Origin: Amoebidium appalachense
Taxonomy: Eukaryota > Ichthyosporea
Length of the DNA stretch: 64,000 nt
NCBI GenBank assembly: GCA_963693365.1
Contig: CAVNZM010000011.1
Span: forward strand, 7,068,001-7,132,000
Direction of reading: 5' to 3'
Part shown: positions 32,712 to 45,272 of the stretch, piece after piece
Numbering within the stretch: position 1 is the stretch's first letter
Layout of the letters: every line of letters starts with the position of its first letter
The notes under the pieces: model-generated
The model's input: the letters and a program-made list of their open reading frames with translations, nothing else
Databases searched by the model: none
What the model was told of the DNA's origin: nothing
Position numbers and translations under genes: made by a program

Positions 32712-35402
32712 AGCTTCTGCCAAGCAGAATGGGAGTAGGGGCCAGTGATTGCAAGGGATGCAGGGGGGGGGGGGGGGGGGGGGGGGAGAGACACCACCGT
32801 CGGGGTTGAAGGTAGAGAGGGCAAGAGGCCCGGGGTGGGGTGGGGGGGGGGGGGGGGGGGACAGTAGGTGCCATATGGAGGGCTGTCCCATGGTTTGGGG
32901 GGAGGGGGAGTGGGGAAGGATCGTGGGCACATGGGTTTGGGGGGGAAGGCAGAGAGGGGGAAAGGATTGTGATCACAAGGGTTTAGGGGGAGGAAGGGGG
33001 AAGGATTGTAGGTACATGGGTTTAGGGGGGGGGGGGGGGAAGATTTTGGGGGAAAGGGAGGCCTGGGGAAAGTATGTGGGCACATGGGTTTGGGGGGAAG
33101 GAGGGGGAAGGGTTTTGGGGGAGAGGGAGGGGAAAGTATGTGGGCACATGGGTTTGGGGGGAGGGAGGGGGAAAGGATTGTGTGGGCACTGAAGTCTCGT
33201 GAAGGGCCATGTGGTAAGGGAAGCTAGAACATGCATGGCTGCTCGGAGATGCCCTCTCACACAGTGCGGCACCCCAGAGATCCGGGCGCAGGTATTTACA
33301 CGGGACTGCAGCCACCAGGAGATTGAGCCCGTGATCCAGCGCATCTCTGCCACCACGGCGGCGCTCAACAGCAAGGGCCCGGCCTTCTTCTACACAGATC
33401 GGTGCTGCCAAGACCGGGCGTTTGTTGAGCGCATGTTTCCAACCCTAGCCCGGCCAAAATGCCCCGTCCGTCTGAACGAGGCTGCGCTGGTAAGCGTGAC
33501 GGACGGTCTGCCTGGGCTGGAGCTGCCGGCCAACTACCCTAAGCCGGTGTACACCGACTGCCAGGGGGCGGTGGTGGCTACAGCGGCCATTCGTGCCGAC
33601 CTGGAGGGGCAGCAGCACCGCGTGGTGGGGCTGGACTGCGAGTGGGTCTATCGGGTGGGCCAGGCGCGGTCCAAGGTTTGCACGCTGCAGATTGCCACCG
33701 CACGGGCCGTGTACATCTTCCACTTGGCACGCATGGGCCCCAACCACAGCCCGCCCGCGCGGCTGGTGGACGAGCTGATTGCGCTGCTTAGGGACCCCAG
33801 CATCATCAAGGTGGGCAAGCAGATCGGCACGGACTCGGCCCACCTCAACAAGGACTACGGCACCCCTGTGGCCAGCTATCTGGAGCTGGGCCGGTTCTGC
33901 TATGCCCGTGCAGCTATCACCTCTGCGGCCCGGGGCTTGGCCGACATCACTGCCCAGGTCATAGGCAAGAAGCTGCCCAAGCCGGCACTTGTTCGATGCT
34001 CCAACTGGCACGAGCCGCTATCAGAGGTGCAGGCCACCTACGCTGCCCTTGATGCATATGCGTCCCTGCAGGTCTACTCGGCCGTGGTCGATAGGCCAAA
34101 CCTGTCAGGTGTGTATCCCACCTGCTTTTTGCCCCAGTGCTTATGTGCTTATGCCAGATATAGAAAGATTGTGGGCCCCCCAGAGGAGAGGGGAGGGGGA
34201 GGGAGGGGGGGGGGGGGGGGGGGGGGTGGCTGACCACATGGGCCAGTGTTCCAGTTGTGTTATGCTGGGTGTCGGGTGGCTATCAAAGGAGGGGGTGATT
34301 GGTGGTGGTGGTGGTGGTGGTGGGGGGGGGGGGGGGGGGGGGGGGGGGGGGCTATAGCACTGTTAACACGTGCAAGTGCCACACAAGCTGGGCACTGGGA
34401 GAGGGGGGGGGGGGAGGGAGAAGGGGGGGGGGGGGGGGGGGGGGGGGGAAGGGGGTTGCTAAGGAATATGCATTTGATTTTTGTGGAGCGAAGAGAAAAA
34501 CGTTGGTGCTGTGGCTTTTTGGCTGAGTTTTTTGCTTCCCTCTATGACATGCAGCGCGGCTTCATGCAAAGGCACTCGGTGAAGGGGTTGAGATTGTGCC
34601 CCGGCGGGGCCCACATGCTGCAGCAGCCACCGGGGTGGTGCTGGCTGTGCAGCCGGAGCGCTGGGGGGGCATGAAGGTGGGCAAGAAGCATGCAGTGGTG
34701 CGGGTGGATCAGGTGCTGTCGCCGGCCATGCAGGTGCCCTTTGGCCCCGACAAGGGCAAGACCCTGGGAGAGCTGGGCCCGCCGCCCTTTGAGCTGATGG
34801 TGCACCTGCAGTGGCTACGGCCCATTCAGCCCCCACCGGACCCAGGTGCCGAGGTGCCGGTGGTCCCTGACCCAGCCCCTCCCCCTGCCAGTCCTCCCCC
34901 TGCCGAGCAGCAGCAACCCCTTGCCGGCCCACAGGCACCCCCCCAGGACCCCCAGGCAGCCCCGGGGGGCCTTGAGGCAGCCCCAGGGGGACCCGAGGCA
35001 GCTCCCAGAGAGGGCATGTTGGGCCAGGCACCGCCTGGGGAGGTGGTGTGGCAGACTGTGCTGAATGACGCCTTCCACTCCATTGCAAACACGGCGGACG
35101 GCACGTACAAGTCACACCCCCGCAGGGCTGAGTACGCACGCTCACTCAGCGAGGCAATATTTGTGTGGAATGAAGAGGATTACGGACATGTGAAGGTGCC
35201 CCCCCCTCCCCCCCCCCCCCCCCCAAAATAAAAAATAAAAAATAAAAATAAAAAAAACGGCAACAACAACATGCGTGACTGACGCGCACACACACATACA
35301 CTCGTTAGCACACACTCACCATTCCACCCACAACCATGCACACCTTCGACAAAACTTCTGAGGGAAGAGAGAGAGCCTGAGCCTCAGAGAGAGGGGGGGC
35401 AA

Positions 35403-35456
<54 letters not shown>

Positions 35457-35997
35457 GGGGGGGGGAGGAGAGTGGGGGTTATTCATATGCCTAGAGAGAA
35501 ATAATGTAGGGTTGTGGGGGGAAATAGCCACATGCATTTTTTACTTGTGTTGGGGGAGAAGATGGGGGGGGTGGAGGGGAGGGGTCCTACAATAACGGCA
35601 GGTATCAAAGTCTACCAAACCCAAATTGCAGTGTGCGTAGTAAATTAATATTGGCATCCTGCCTCACAGGGGGTGCTGGAGCAGAAGGGCATCGACATTG
35701 AAACCGAGCTCAAGGGCGGCGACCTGAGCTACTTCATGGAGCGCATCCGGCGGGTTATTCCCGACCCATACACGCTGGTCTCGCGGCTGGTGGAGTTCAA
35801 AAACACCTACAAGGATGTGCCGCCCGGACCGGATGGCAAGCCTCTGTTCAAGAAGGATGGCTTTGAAAGACTCGAGGCAACATCCCCCCCCCCCCCCCCC
35901 TCCCCCTGCAGGCGCCCAACAACTCCACCACCACAGAAAAGATTCTTCGCTTATTTGTCATCCTTGGTTCATCTGCACACACACGCACACCCTAGCC

Positions 35998-36035
<38 letters not shown>

Positions 36036-36039
36036 ACAT

Positions 36040-36109
<70 letters not shown>

Positions 36110-36181
36110 CCCGCACGGCCCTTGCTGCCTAGCCAGTTGTTTTTTGCCTTTCCCTGCTCGTTTTTTTCCTTAGCAACCCCA

Positions 36182-36258
<77 letters not shown>

Positions 36259-37907
36259 CCACCACCACCACCCACCCATCTCTCTGATGTTTGCTTGTGC
36301 CCCCACAGTCGCTGCTCGAACACGCCCAAAATGGCTGTCTGTCGGACCCCCCCGGCCTGCCCCTCTACTACGAGACCACTGCCGACGCAGATGGGCTCAT
36401 GCGCTACCGCTGCATCCGGGGCACCAACGAGGTGGAGGGGGCAGTGCACAACCCCCTGGCCACCCACTTTGGGGCCACACGCATGTCGCTGCGCCTGCTG
36501 GACGCCACCATGTCCAATAGGCGCCACCGCCACAACCTGCGTGCACACTACCGCAACCGCCTGGGCCAGGCATCGGGGCCCCCCCACTACAGCCCCTGGA
36601 TTGTTGACGACATGGAGGCACTGGCGCTGATGCTGTACGGCCATCACCTCGACCCCCAGTGGGTACCCGTAGGCTGCTACAAGCTACCGGAGGAGTACTT
36701 CAACTTTGCCCCGCTCTCCTGTGTGGCCAATGCCCCGGCGCAGGAGCCAGTTGCGGTGCCCGCACCCCCACCTCCGTCTGATAACATCGAGCCTGCAGCC
36801 AATGGCGTGATGGGCGGGCCAGAGGACTGTGAGGTCGAGGAGGGTGACGGTGCTGCCATGGGGGGGGGCAACCAGGTGGCGCGTGGTGCACCACAGCCGG
36901 ACCCTGCACTGAGGGGCGACTACAAGTTCCTGGCGCAGAAGCAACATGTGGCCATCCCCTTCCTTCCGGTGCTTACCCCTCAGGAGCGCAAGCTATTCAG
37001 CACGCTGCTCCTGGGCACCTACAAGGCACATGCAAAGCCCAACGGCCAGCTGTTCGAGGCTTTGGCCCAAGACTTCAACAAGGCTGCCTCTGTGGCTGGG
37101 GGAATCTACATGAAGGATGCGGCCTACATCAAGAAGCATTTCGACAAGTGGAAGACCTGGCAGACGGCACATGCACAGCGCTCCACACACGAGGGCCTGG
37201 CAGATCACCGCAAGCGTATGCGCGAGGAGAGGGCAGACGCTGTGCCAGCAACCATACGGCCTGCCCCCTTGCCACCCCTCCCTGTTCCAGACGGTGTCGA
37301 TGCAGGGGCGCAGCGTGAGCGGCCCTTGCCCATGCTAGTGGGCAAAAAGCATCGCAACATTGGCCCTGAGGGGCCCCTGCAGATGGATTTGCCGGTGCCC
37401 CCTCCTATGCAGCCACCCCAGAGAGCCCCCAAGACCTGCAAGACGTGTGGCCGCCAGGGCAAGGGCTGCCCCGGCTCCAATCGGGCCAAGAGCTGCCCAC
37501 GTTGGGTTGCAGCCAATCAGGATGCCATGCCACCAGCACCCGCGCTTGACATGCAGCAGGGCCATGTGCCGCACATGCCCCCTGCACCCCATCCAGGCCC
37601 GCACCACCCACATGGCTGGCCCCCACCGTGGGGCATCATGCCGCCTCAGCCCGGCCCTGCCTTCCCCATGCCTGGGCTACTGCCGCAGCACGGTCCCCAT
37701 CCTTACTTGGGCCATGTGGGCCAGCCCTCGGCTGGTGGGCAGTTCCCACCCCCTTCTCGTGCATCTGCTGTGCTGGGCCTGGCGTTGCCACCTGCTGGAG
37801 AGACGCAGCTGCAATGGCACGATCGAAAGCAAAGTAATCGTGGCCGCAAGTCTGCAGGCAGCCAATCAGGATCTCAGAGTAGTCAGAGTAGCCAAACTAG
37901 TGTCTAA
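30017..37907 (+). CDS. DUF6729-type transposase-like protein with DEDDy 3'-5' exonuclease
   Basis: Exons 30017-31164, 32126-32314, 33278-34108, 34555-35195, 35670-35876, 36309-37907; about 1,537 residues if one surplus A in the A7 at 30095-30101 is ignored. Order: basic N-terminus with GGAREGAGRKK; acidic linker; Cys cluster CDTCKKNF followed by LSHRSGLDLKV, as I recall it for DUF6729 proteins of mushrooms; an RNase H-like segment with KADHTFQIGKL (Asp codon 32227) and GEIRAQVF, then FYTDR (Asp codon 33397); a complete DEDDy exonuclease (DCE 33634-33642, Asp 33832-33834, YAALD 34039-34053); RGTNEVEG-AVH (Glu codon 36435); a SANT/Myb-like stretch; and a C-terminal CKTCGRQGKGCPG knuckle. Introns 1 and 5 fit only if they start with GC (GCAAGT, GCAACA). 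It is probably a domesticated or mobile transposase relative; no terminal inverted repeats were found. The family name rests on recall. Confidence 0.75.
32890..33195 (+). repeat. G-rich minisatellite in intron 2 of the transposase-like gene
   Basis: About six units of roughly 35-70 bases built on GTGGGCACATGGGTTTGGGG and GGGGGAAAGGATTGT. Confidence 0.85.
35404..35456 (+). repeat. Poly-G run of about 50
   Basis: Uninterrupted G run in intron 4 of the transposase-like gene. A longer one (about 68 G) is at 53413-53480. Confidence 0.95.
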
Positions 37908-37993
37908 TATTGGAATGTACACCAATGTAACGGATCTCATATGTGTTGTAGTGCTTCAAGTTATACCTGTTCTTCGTACAGTCATGTTAGGGG

Positions 37994-38024
<31 letters not shown>

Positions 38025-38350
38025 CTAGCTTTCATTCCGAAGTTTACTGTAAAGAATTAAAATTTAGAATCTGAGTAATAGTACAGAGCCTTTGCACTTT
38101 TCTCTGTTTGTTAGGAATTCTTTGTGATCGAGAGTATGGTGTGTTAGACTATTGGTGTTAATGTGTCCTGGAAGGTGTATAATGTCTGCTGGCCGTAGTC
38201 AGTATCTATTTTTAGGTATATAGTATATTTTTAAATGTTGGCCGCTGGCCAATAAATAGCAAATAATAAACACACGATAAAGTCAACAGCGTGCCAAAAA
38301 ACTAATCCCCAGCGAGCGCACCCAGTGATGTGTGTGTGTGTGTGTGTGTC

Positions 38351-38418
<68 letters not shown>

Positions 38419-39309
38419 CGCGTGCGTGCGTGTGTGTGTGTGTGTGCGTGCGTGCGTGCGTGTGTGCGTGTGTGCGTGTGTGCGTGTGTGCGTGTGTGTG
38501 TGTGAGTGTGTGTGTGTGTGTGTGTATGTGTGGTGTGGTGTGTGCGCGGCTTGTACATATGTACGTGTTCATGTGCACCTGTGTCGGACCTACGAAGTAC
38601 ATGAAAGTAAATTTTGACAGCATCGATCTGCCGGTGTGTATGTGTATGTGTGCCAGTGCAGCAGGTGTGCCTTGTAACTGATAGCTTCGCATTTTACGTG
38701 TGTGTATATATAGTAGTACGCATAGACACTTGCTGATCATTCGGATCGACATTAATATTTAATCTGTCGGTCCTCGGTTTTTTGAGTGAATGATGATCAA
38801 GTGTAAGAGCATTCACTTGGCAAGTATTAATGTTGCAGAGGCTAGCTGCAGCTGCAAGCGTCGGATGCACACTGACAATTGTCTTTTCAGCGAGTCTAAC
38901 CTGCAGGCAGCAGCTGCACACATATAGGGTTGTTATCTTGCGGCACATGCACGGTGATCATTTCAGAGTAATAGAGTTCAGAGCAATGAAAATAATGAAA
39001 ATAACTAAACTTTGTGACTACTTTAAAGTTGCTGAGATCATACGTGGTGCAAGCTGCACTATGAACACATGTATAGTGCTAGTAATTAATACATTTTTGT
39101 TGCCTTCTGCAGGGTTATCGTAGCTACGTCACGGCCTGCACTCAGGGGGGGGGGAGGGGGGGGGAGAGGGGGATGATTCGAAGGGGGTATAAATAAGAAC
39201 ATGCACCTAAAGGTCTTTCCCGTGGATCCTCCCCCCTCCCCCCCCCCCACCTCTCCCTCCCCCGGGGCCCCATACTATGATATCTAGGCCCAATATTATA
39301 TGCCCCCTT

Positions 39310-39340
<31 letters not shown>

Positions 39341-39754
39341 CTCTCCGGATCCCCGGACCCCACTTCCCTACCCGGAGGCTCAAGAGCTCCCCCCTCTCCC
39401 CCTCTCCCCCCCCCCCCCCCCCCCCCCCCCCAAGGCTTACGGGGGCCCTTCTTCATCGAGGGGGAGGGGGTGGGGGTGGGGGGGGGGGGGGGGGAGGGGG
39501 TGGGGGGGAGGGAAGTGGAAGGCGGGGGTGGATGCATGTCAGCCTAGGTGAATTCAATTGTTTAACTCCAGTGTGCAGGACTGGTCTGAAGGCTTAAGAA
39601 AACAACGAGGAAATGGGGTCCAGTGGAGGTGGTGGTGGTGTTCTGTGTGTGTGTGTACACGTGCACGTATGTGTGTGGTTTTTTTAAGGGGTGAGTGGTG
39701 GTGGTGGTGGTGGTGGTGGTCACCGTGGTGGTGGTGTGTGTGTCTGGTGTGTGT

Positions 39755-39785
<31 letters not shown>

Positions 39786-40943
39786 GGGGGGGGGGGATAG
39801 AAAGAAAAACTGCTCGTGGGTCACTGTTTTTCGTCACTGTATTTGTAACGGGCCGCTCATATTTATATAACTACTTTAATTTAAGTACACGTGTTCATTA
39901 TCATATACGATGGCCAAATATAGAAATTTTGGCGTCGAAGTTCTTGGAGCTAAAAAAACGTTTAAAAGGGGGAAATAATAGCTTGGCCCCAAATTTACCT
40001 TGCCGTTTTTAGCGAATGTATTTTTTATTCATGAGTTCTAGTGATTCAGTGAGTGCACGTGCCTGCCTCAGGCTGATCATGACAACTGCAACACACCATT
40101 CCTACATGGATATCAACCAAAAGAAAATAGTATATACTGTGGTGGTCTCCTAAACCTTGTGCGGCATGCGCATACATGATATTACAGTGACGCATGTGCA
40201 TATTATTGTTCTGTACACCGGAGTGTGCCGGTGCACGTGGCTGTTTTGTGCACATGTTACAATAGCAGCACGATCTCCCTAAACTCCATGTTTACACATC
40301 CCTCACCCTGGCTCTGCCTTGTCGGTGCTCCAAAACACACATACAAATCCCCCTAGACTCAGTGCCTGCACATGGTCGCATTCACGTGCAGGTCACGTGA
40401 CACATGCGATGCCATACTGCCGTCTACAGCAACAACCACGGCAGCATGTATACCGGCCCAGCACGAAATATACTTATCGGCAGCCCACTGAACTCGCCCA
40501 TTTTCTCTTTTTCATGTATGTCCCTCCTTTTTTGTAAAATCACCCTTTTTGGCCTCCCGGTAGTGGATTTTGCAGGATTTGACTTCTTTGAGGTCCAAAA
40601 ACCTCAAATTTTCCCCGGCGGGGCCGGGGAGGGAGAATTCAAAAATTGCCCGCTCCTGATATGGTACCCGGGCCCAAAACAGGCATCTCTACCACAATTG
40701 ATTTATACAAGCACCCGGATACTCAACCCTTTTAGAGAGTATGTTTGCTCCAAACTTGCAGGTCGTGAGAAACGGTCGAATCTACGCACACAACCCCAGC
40801 CCACCCACGTGATGTTAACCTTACTCGGGGATTCTTAATTTTGAAACGGGCAGGGGGTAGTATATTAGCTAGTAGGGGGGGGGGGGGACCCACCCACGTG
40901 CACCCCCTTGGACAGGTGGGTTCCCTCCCCCCTCCAACTAGCA

Positions 40944-40987
<44 letters not shown>

Positions 40988-41696
40988 CCACAGCCCACTT
41001 GCAATTGAGTAGCTGTAGGTCCACCTCCCCGCCCCCCCCGCCCCCCCCTTTTGGGTGGGGGGAGCCACCCACCCGTCCGTGAGGCTGCCATCCTATGAAT
41101 ATCAGATGATGATAATCTGATCGTATAGTAGAACGTTTTAGCAGCAGTTTACATACATTTCCAAAACGTAAACTTTGCAATAATTGAGACTAGCTCATAT
41201 AAGTCGTACTCTTGATCACCTGATACTCATGATCAGGATAGCTATATCTCGTAAGGTCATACTCTCACCCTCCCCCCTCCCCCTCCCCCCTCTCCCTCCC
41301 CCCCCCTCCCCCCCCCCCCCCTCCCCCTGGGCGGCGCCCTCCCCCCCCCCCCCCCTCTCGCACTCGATCGTCACCAGTCGCCCCACCGCATGCGCACACG
41401 CACACGTGACTTTCACACGTATTGAACTCACAAGTACCGGCTGCACCCATATGTACCACACGCACACCAGGTGCACAAACTTTGACCAGCGATGAGCACC
41501 CGACATAAACATGCAGAAACACAAACCCACACTACTTCGGCGTACACACACAGACATTCCCCGCCACTGACACAGATACGCATCATACACTGCATGGTTA
41601 GCACTATAATAACCTTGCCCCCATTAATTCATAAGCCAGTCACATGAGTGTGTGTGTTTGTGTGTGTGTGCTCGCGCGCGCGCGCGCGTGTGTGTG

Positions 41697-41780
<84 letters not shown>

Positions 41781-41914
41781 GGGCGTGTGTGCGTGCGTGT
41801 GCATGTGCACGTGCATTTTACCACCTTGTCTAAAATACAAGCTACGCCGGCGTCATGCGAACTCCCGAGGTTTTGGTGCTTGGAGAACCAATAGTTGAGA
41901 GGGACTAATAGTTG
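37908..41914. other. Gene-poor spacer
   Basis: No exon supported. Contents: AT-rich 3' flank to 38325; (GT)n/(GC)n array 38328-38540; unique sequence 38550-39140 with an AGCTGCAGCTGC palindrome near 38845; C and G tracts 39150-39530 and 39690-39800; unique sequence 39800-40860 with no recognisable product; poly-G and C-rich blocks 40870-41080 and 41265-41355; (GT)n at 41646-41780. Confidence 0.5.
41646..41780 (+). repeat. (GT)n microsatellite with (CG)n insert
   Basis: Dinucleotide array interrupted by CGCGCGCGCGCG near 41673, close to the retroelement end. Confidence 0.95.
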
Positions 41915-42108
41915 TGTAAAGAAGGGCGAGACTTGTACTACAGGATCTGACCGTTGTTCCCTACACAGGGGAATGACGTCTTTATTCAGGCGTCGTCGGA
42001 TATCATTCTGATGAGCGTGAGCCACACACAGGCTCACGCGCCCTCAGACCGGGTCATCCTGATCCGGTTCGAGCCAGATCGGCCCGGCAGTCGCCGGTCC
42101 TCATTACA
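41915..42108 (-). mobile_element. Candidate 3' LTR of the Ty3-type element
   Basis: On the minus strand, downstream of the integrase frame, a purine tract (ACGGGGGAA) is directly followed by TGTAATGAGG. The proposed LTR contains AATAAA (polyadenylation-type signal) and ends TTTACA about 194 bases later. The right end is a guess because no second LTR is in the window. Confidence 0.55.
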
Positions 42109-42301
42109 TTCCCCCGTATAGAAAAAGCGACCGTCCTCGGTCGTCCAGTCGCCGTTCCGACTGAATATGAATTAAAAGAGTGAGTTGGTCAAACTCGGTA
42201 AGGGAAAACCTCCAGAAAAACCCTTACGGTAGCGATTTGCCGCGATAGCCAATATCGGGGAGGTGCGGAGAGGGGAGGGGAATCGACCCGGATCTTTTAG
42301 T

Positions 42302-43246
42302 CCAGGTCCATTGGACGCGGGAACTGCTTTGGTGTGCTGGCCAGTCGGGATTGGGCCAGTGTGTAGATTGCGATCTGGTCTAACCCAATGGGGGTGGACC
42401 AGTGATCATGGTCATCGGGCCATGATTGGAGGGAACCATCCGCCATTTCGACCTCAAAGATCGGGGGCTGTTCCCGGATGATCGCGATAGACACCGGGGG
42501 TTGAATCGAATTTAACGTGGGTGCCGGAAGCGGAACATCAATGGGACGCACACTGGGGTCCAAATACCGCTTCATGCGGTCATGATGTACCGGATATTTG
42601 TACGGTTTGTTGTTCAAATACGCAAGAATGTAGGTATCTGGGTTGTGGGGGGATTACTGTATGACCCTGAAAGGGCCAGTCCACTGGTGTGATAATTTCG
42701 CAGTACGTTTCAATTTTGTGGACGGATTATGAACCCACACAACATTACCAGGATAAAATTTCAGGTGTTTCACCTTTTTATCATGGTGTAGTTTTTGGAT
42801 AAGTTGCGCGTTGACAGTAGCACGAGCAGCTGCTTCACGTGCTTCGCGCAGTTGGGTAGTCAAGCGTGTAATATATTCTTCCTCCGTGTTGGAGGGATCA
42901 GCAGGCCGGTTTAGATTAGCGTCCAGTGGGAGACGTGGGTCGTAACCACGTGTGAGATAGAAAGGTGTATCTCCCGTGCTGGTTTGTACGGCCGTGTTTA
43001 TCCCAAAGGTCGTAGTTGGGAGATAGATATCCCAATCAGACTGATGGGAGGGAAGTGTACATACGCAAGATGGAATAGATAGTCTTATTTTGGCGCTCCA
43101 CCAAGCCATTGGATTGGTGGTGGTACGGTGACGACATCAGCCGTTCCAAGCCAAGTAAGCGGCATGCGTCAGTGATGAGCTTACTCATGTGTTGTTTAGC
43201 GCTATCGCATATGATGCGTGTCGGTAGTCGGTACGCTGTACTGACA
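42302..43246 (-). pseudogene. Ty3/gypsy-type integrase remnant, 5'-truncated and broken
   Basis: Minus strand. The integrase core end is clear: PTRIICDSAKQHMSKLI (Asp of the DDE triad), then SSPYHHQSNGLVERQN with the catalytic Glu, YLPTTTFGINTAVQTSTG, DTPFYLTRGYDPRLPLD, and the C-terminal VVWVHNP and HQWTGPFRVIQ. It is broken by a one-base shift near 43046-43052 and by an in-frame TAA at 42654-42656, after which YKYPVHHDRMKRYLDP still reads in frame. It ends at about 43246, upstream of which an in-frame stop appears. No reverse transcriptase, RNase H or protease is in the window, so this is the 3' third of an element next to its LTR. Its own expression is unlikely. Confidence 0.85.
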
Positions 43247-43611
43247 TATTACGTGCTCTAATAATAGGGAGTTCAGGTTACGGGATTCCTAAATCTATCT
43301 ATATAGCAAACCCCATAGCTTGGAACATCAACATATAAGTATTTTATTTTCTATATTTATATGTGCGAGCTAGTGCAGGTGTGTGCGTGTGTGCGAGCGC
43401 ATGTGCGTGCGTGTGCTACGAAGGTAGCCCTACGTAACCATGTCGGAATGTGCAAATCGATCATGAACTCCAGTCCTCACGCGTCACTGACTGGCTGAGG
43501 CCGTTGAAGTTACTTGAAGGAGCTCTACACCGTGTAGATCAAGTTGGATGGAACCAAACTTTTTGAACGCAATAATTTGGATTGGCTGCAGTGATTTAAC
43601 GCATTTTGTAG
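43247..43611. other. Short spacer, nothing recognised
   Basis: Unique AT-rich sequence. It probably holds the missing first exon of the F-box gene, since the frame at 43612 starts right after a TTTTGTAG acceptor with a TTAAC branch-point-like string. Confidence 0.35.
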
Positions 43612-45236
43612 GTGATAATTGTTATTTGGTATTATGATTATGCACTGGAGTTCATAAACACAACCACGCCACTCTCGCGGCCACCAATTGAGGTGCCTGC
43701 GCCTGCCACCTGCAACGTGGAAGAAAACGAGACACTCACACTGACTGACCTGCCTCTTGACACGTTAATGCACGTCGTTTCCTTTCTACCCAACGAAGCC
43801 CGTCTCAACCTATCGTTAGTATGCCGTAACCTTTTTCTCGCCTCACGTTCATGTTCTGCTAGGCCCCTCAACCTATACGTGTGTGTTGGTTGAGCTGCCC
43901 CACCGAGCGCAGTTGACTGAAATGTTTTGCACCAGAAAAAACCCTTGACCATTCTTGCAACAGCGACCACACCCACGGGGGTTATTTGGCGGAGGCTTTT
44001 CGAGACAACATTCCCTCGGAGAAAGTCTTTTCTGGACTTCGCCCATATGTCTCTGCCGTCACACTGGTTTTCTCTTTTGAGGACTATTCAACCCCAGAGT
44101 CATTCACACACGTGGATGACTCAAACCATCCACATCTCAAAGGTGCACGTGCGCAGGCTATGTTGCTGCTATCCAATGTACAATCGTTTTTTGAAAAGTT
44201 TGAGCACATGAAGAAAGCCTCAGTTAACCCTAAGAACTGATCTTTGAGGCAGGTGACATTGTGGATGACCACTTCTTTCGCATTCTTCTTTCACAGTTCC
44301 CGCAAGCAATTCCAGCCAGCGTGCCTTCCGTTTGTTTTAAAGTGGCGCAGGACTACTGTTCTACAGACCCCATGCACGCGTTTTTGGCACCCCGCTCTGC
44401 TCTGCGCTCGCTCAGAATTTCTGGCTGTGCGGGCATGTTCGTGGAAACCCTCAGGCTTATGCCCAAGGCGTTCACGGTACAAGCAACACAGCTTACAGAG
44501 CTAGCCATCGCCCCAACCTTTCGTCTTCTCGACACAGACACGCTCGCCCAGCTGGTCAACCTTCGCCGCCTGGTGGTGGGTGTAGACAGAGATGCGCTAT
44601 GCTTGACGGGCCTGTGTGCTACCACCAAACTCGAAGTGTTGCATGTGTTCGCAGACCAGGCGGGCGACGGTGGTGTTACGGAAATCTCGCTGGCTCCGCT
44701 TGCCAGCTGTTCCTTCATTCGAGAGCTTCAGATTTCGACCGTGTTTTTTTCATCGCACCGAAACGTAATTTTGCGGAATGATAACCCAGCAGAGGCACTA
44801 GGGCGTATCAAGTGCCTTACCGTACACGGTGTTACAGTTCAAGACCTAGCTCTCCTCTCACAGTGAGCCTCAGCTACTTCGCTAGAGTTCTATTGTCGAT
44901 GCCTGACACCCTACTATGTGCCGGTCCTACGAAGCCCACAGTTAAGGAAGTTCACATGTATAAAACTGGGACCCGAGGCGTGCTGTTTTGCGCCAGACTT
45001 CTTACAGGGCAGCACGGCACTAAAGTGCATCAATCTTACATCTGTTCACGTGAATGGGGCTGGCGGTATTGCGGCAGCAGGCACAGAGCAAGCACCATGG
45101 GCACCACGTCTGCGGTATGTGTTTACTTCATGTCTTTGTATGGGCACCTTTCGAACAGAGATTTGAAACGGCACCAAAGATGATTATTGTTTTGTGGGGG
45201 CAAAAGGTTGTGTGGCGTGTGGTGGTGGCGGTGGGG

Positions 45237-45272
<36 letters not shown>

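Noticed and set aside
30017-38300. Terminal inverted repeats around the transposase-like gene
   Set aside because: I compared the flanks by eye and found no convincing inverted pair or target duplication; poly-G and GT tracts would hide a short one.
40404-40838. 144-codon plus-strand frame in non-repetitive sequence
   Set aside because: No conserved motif, no splice partners, and composition like the surrounding spacer.
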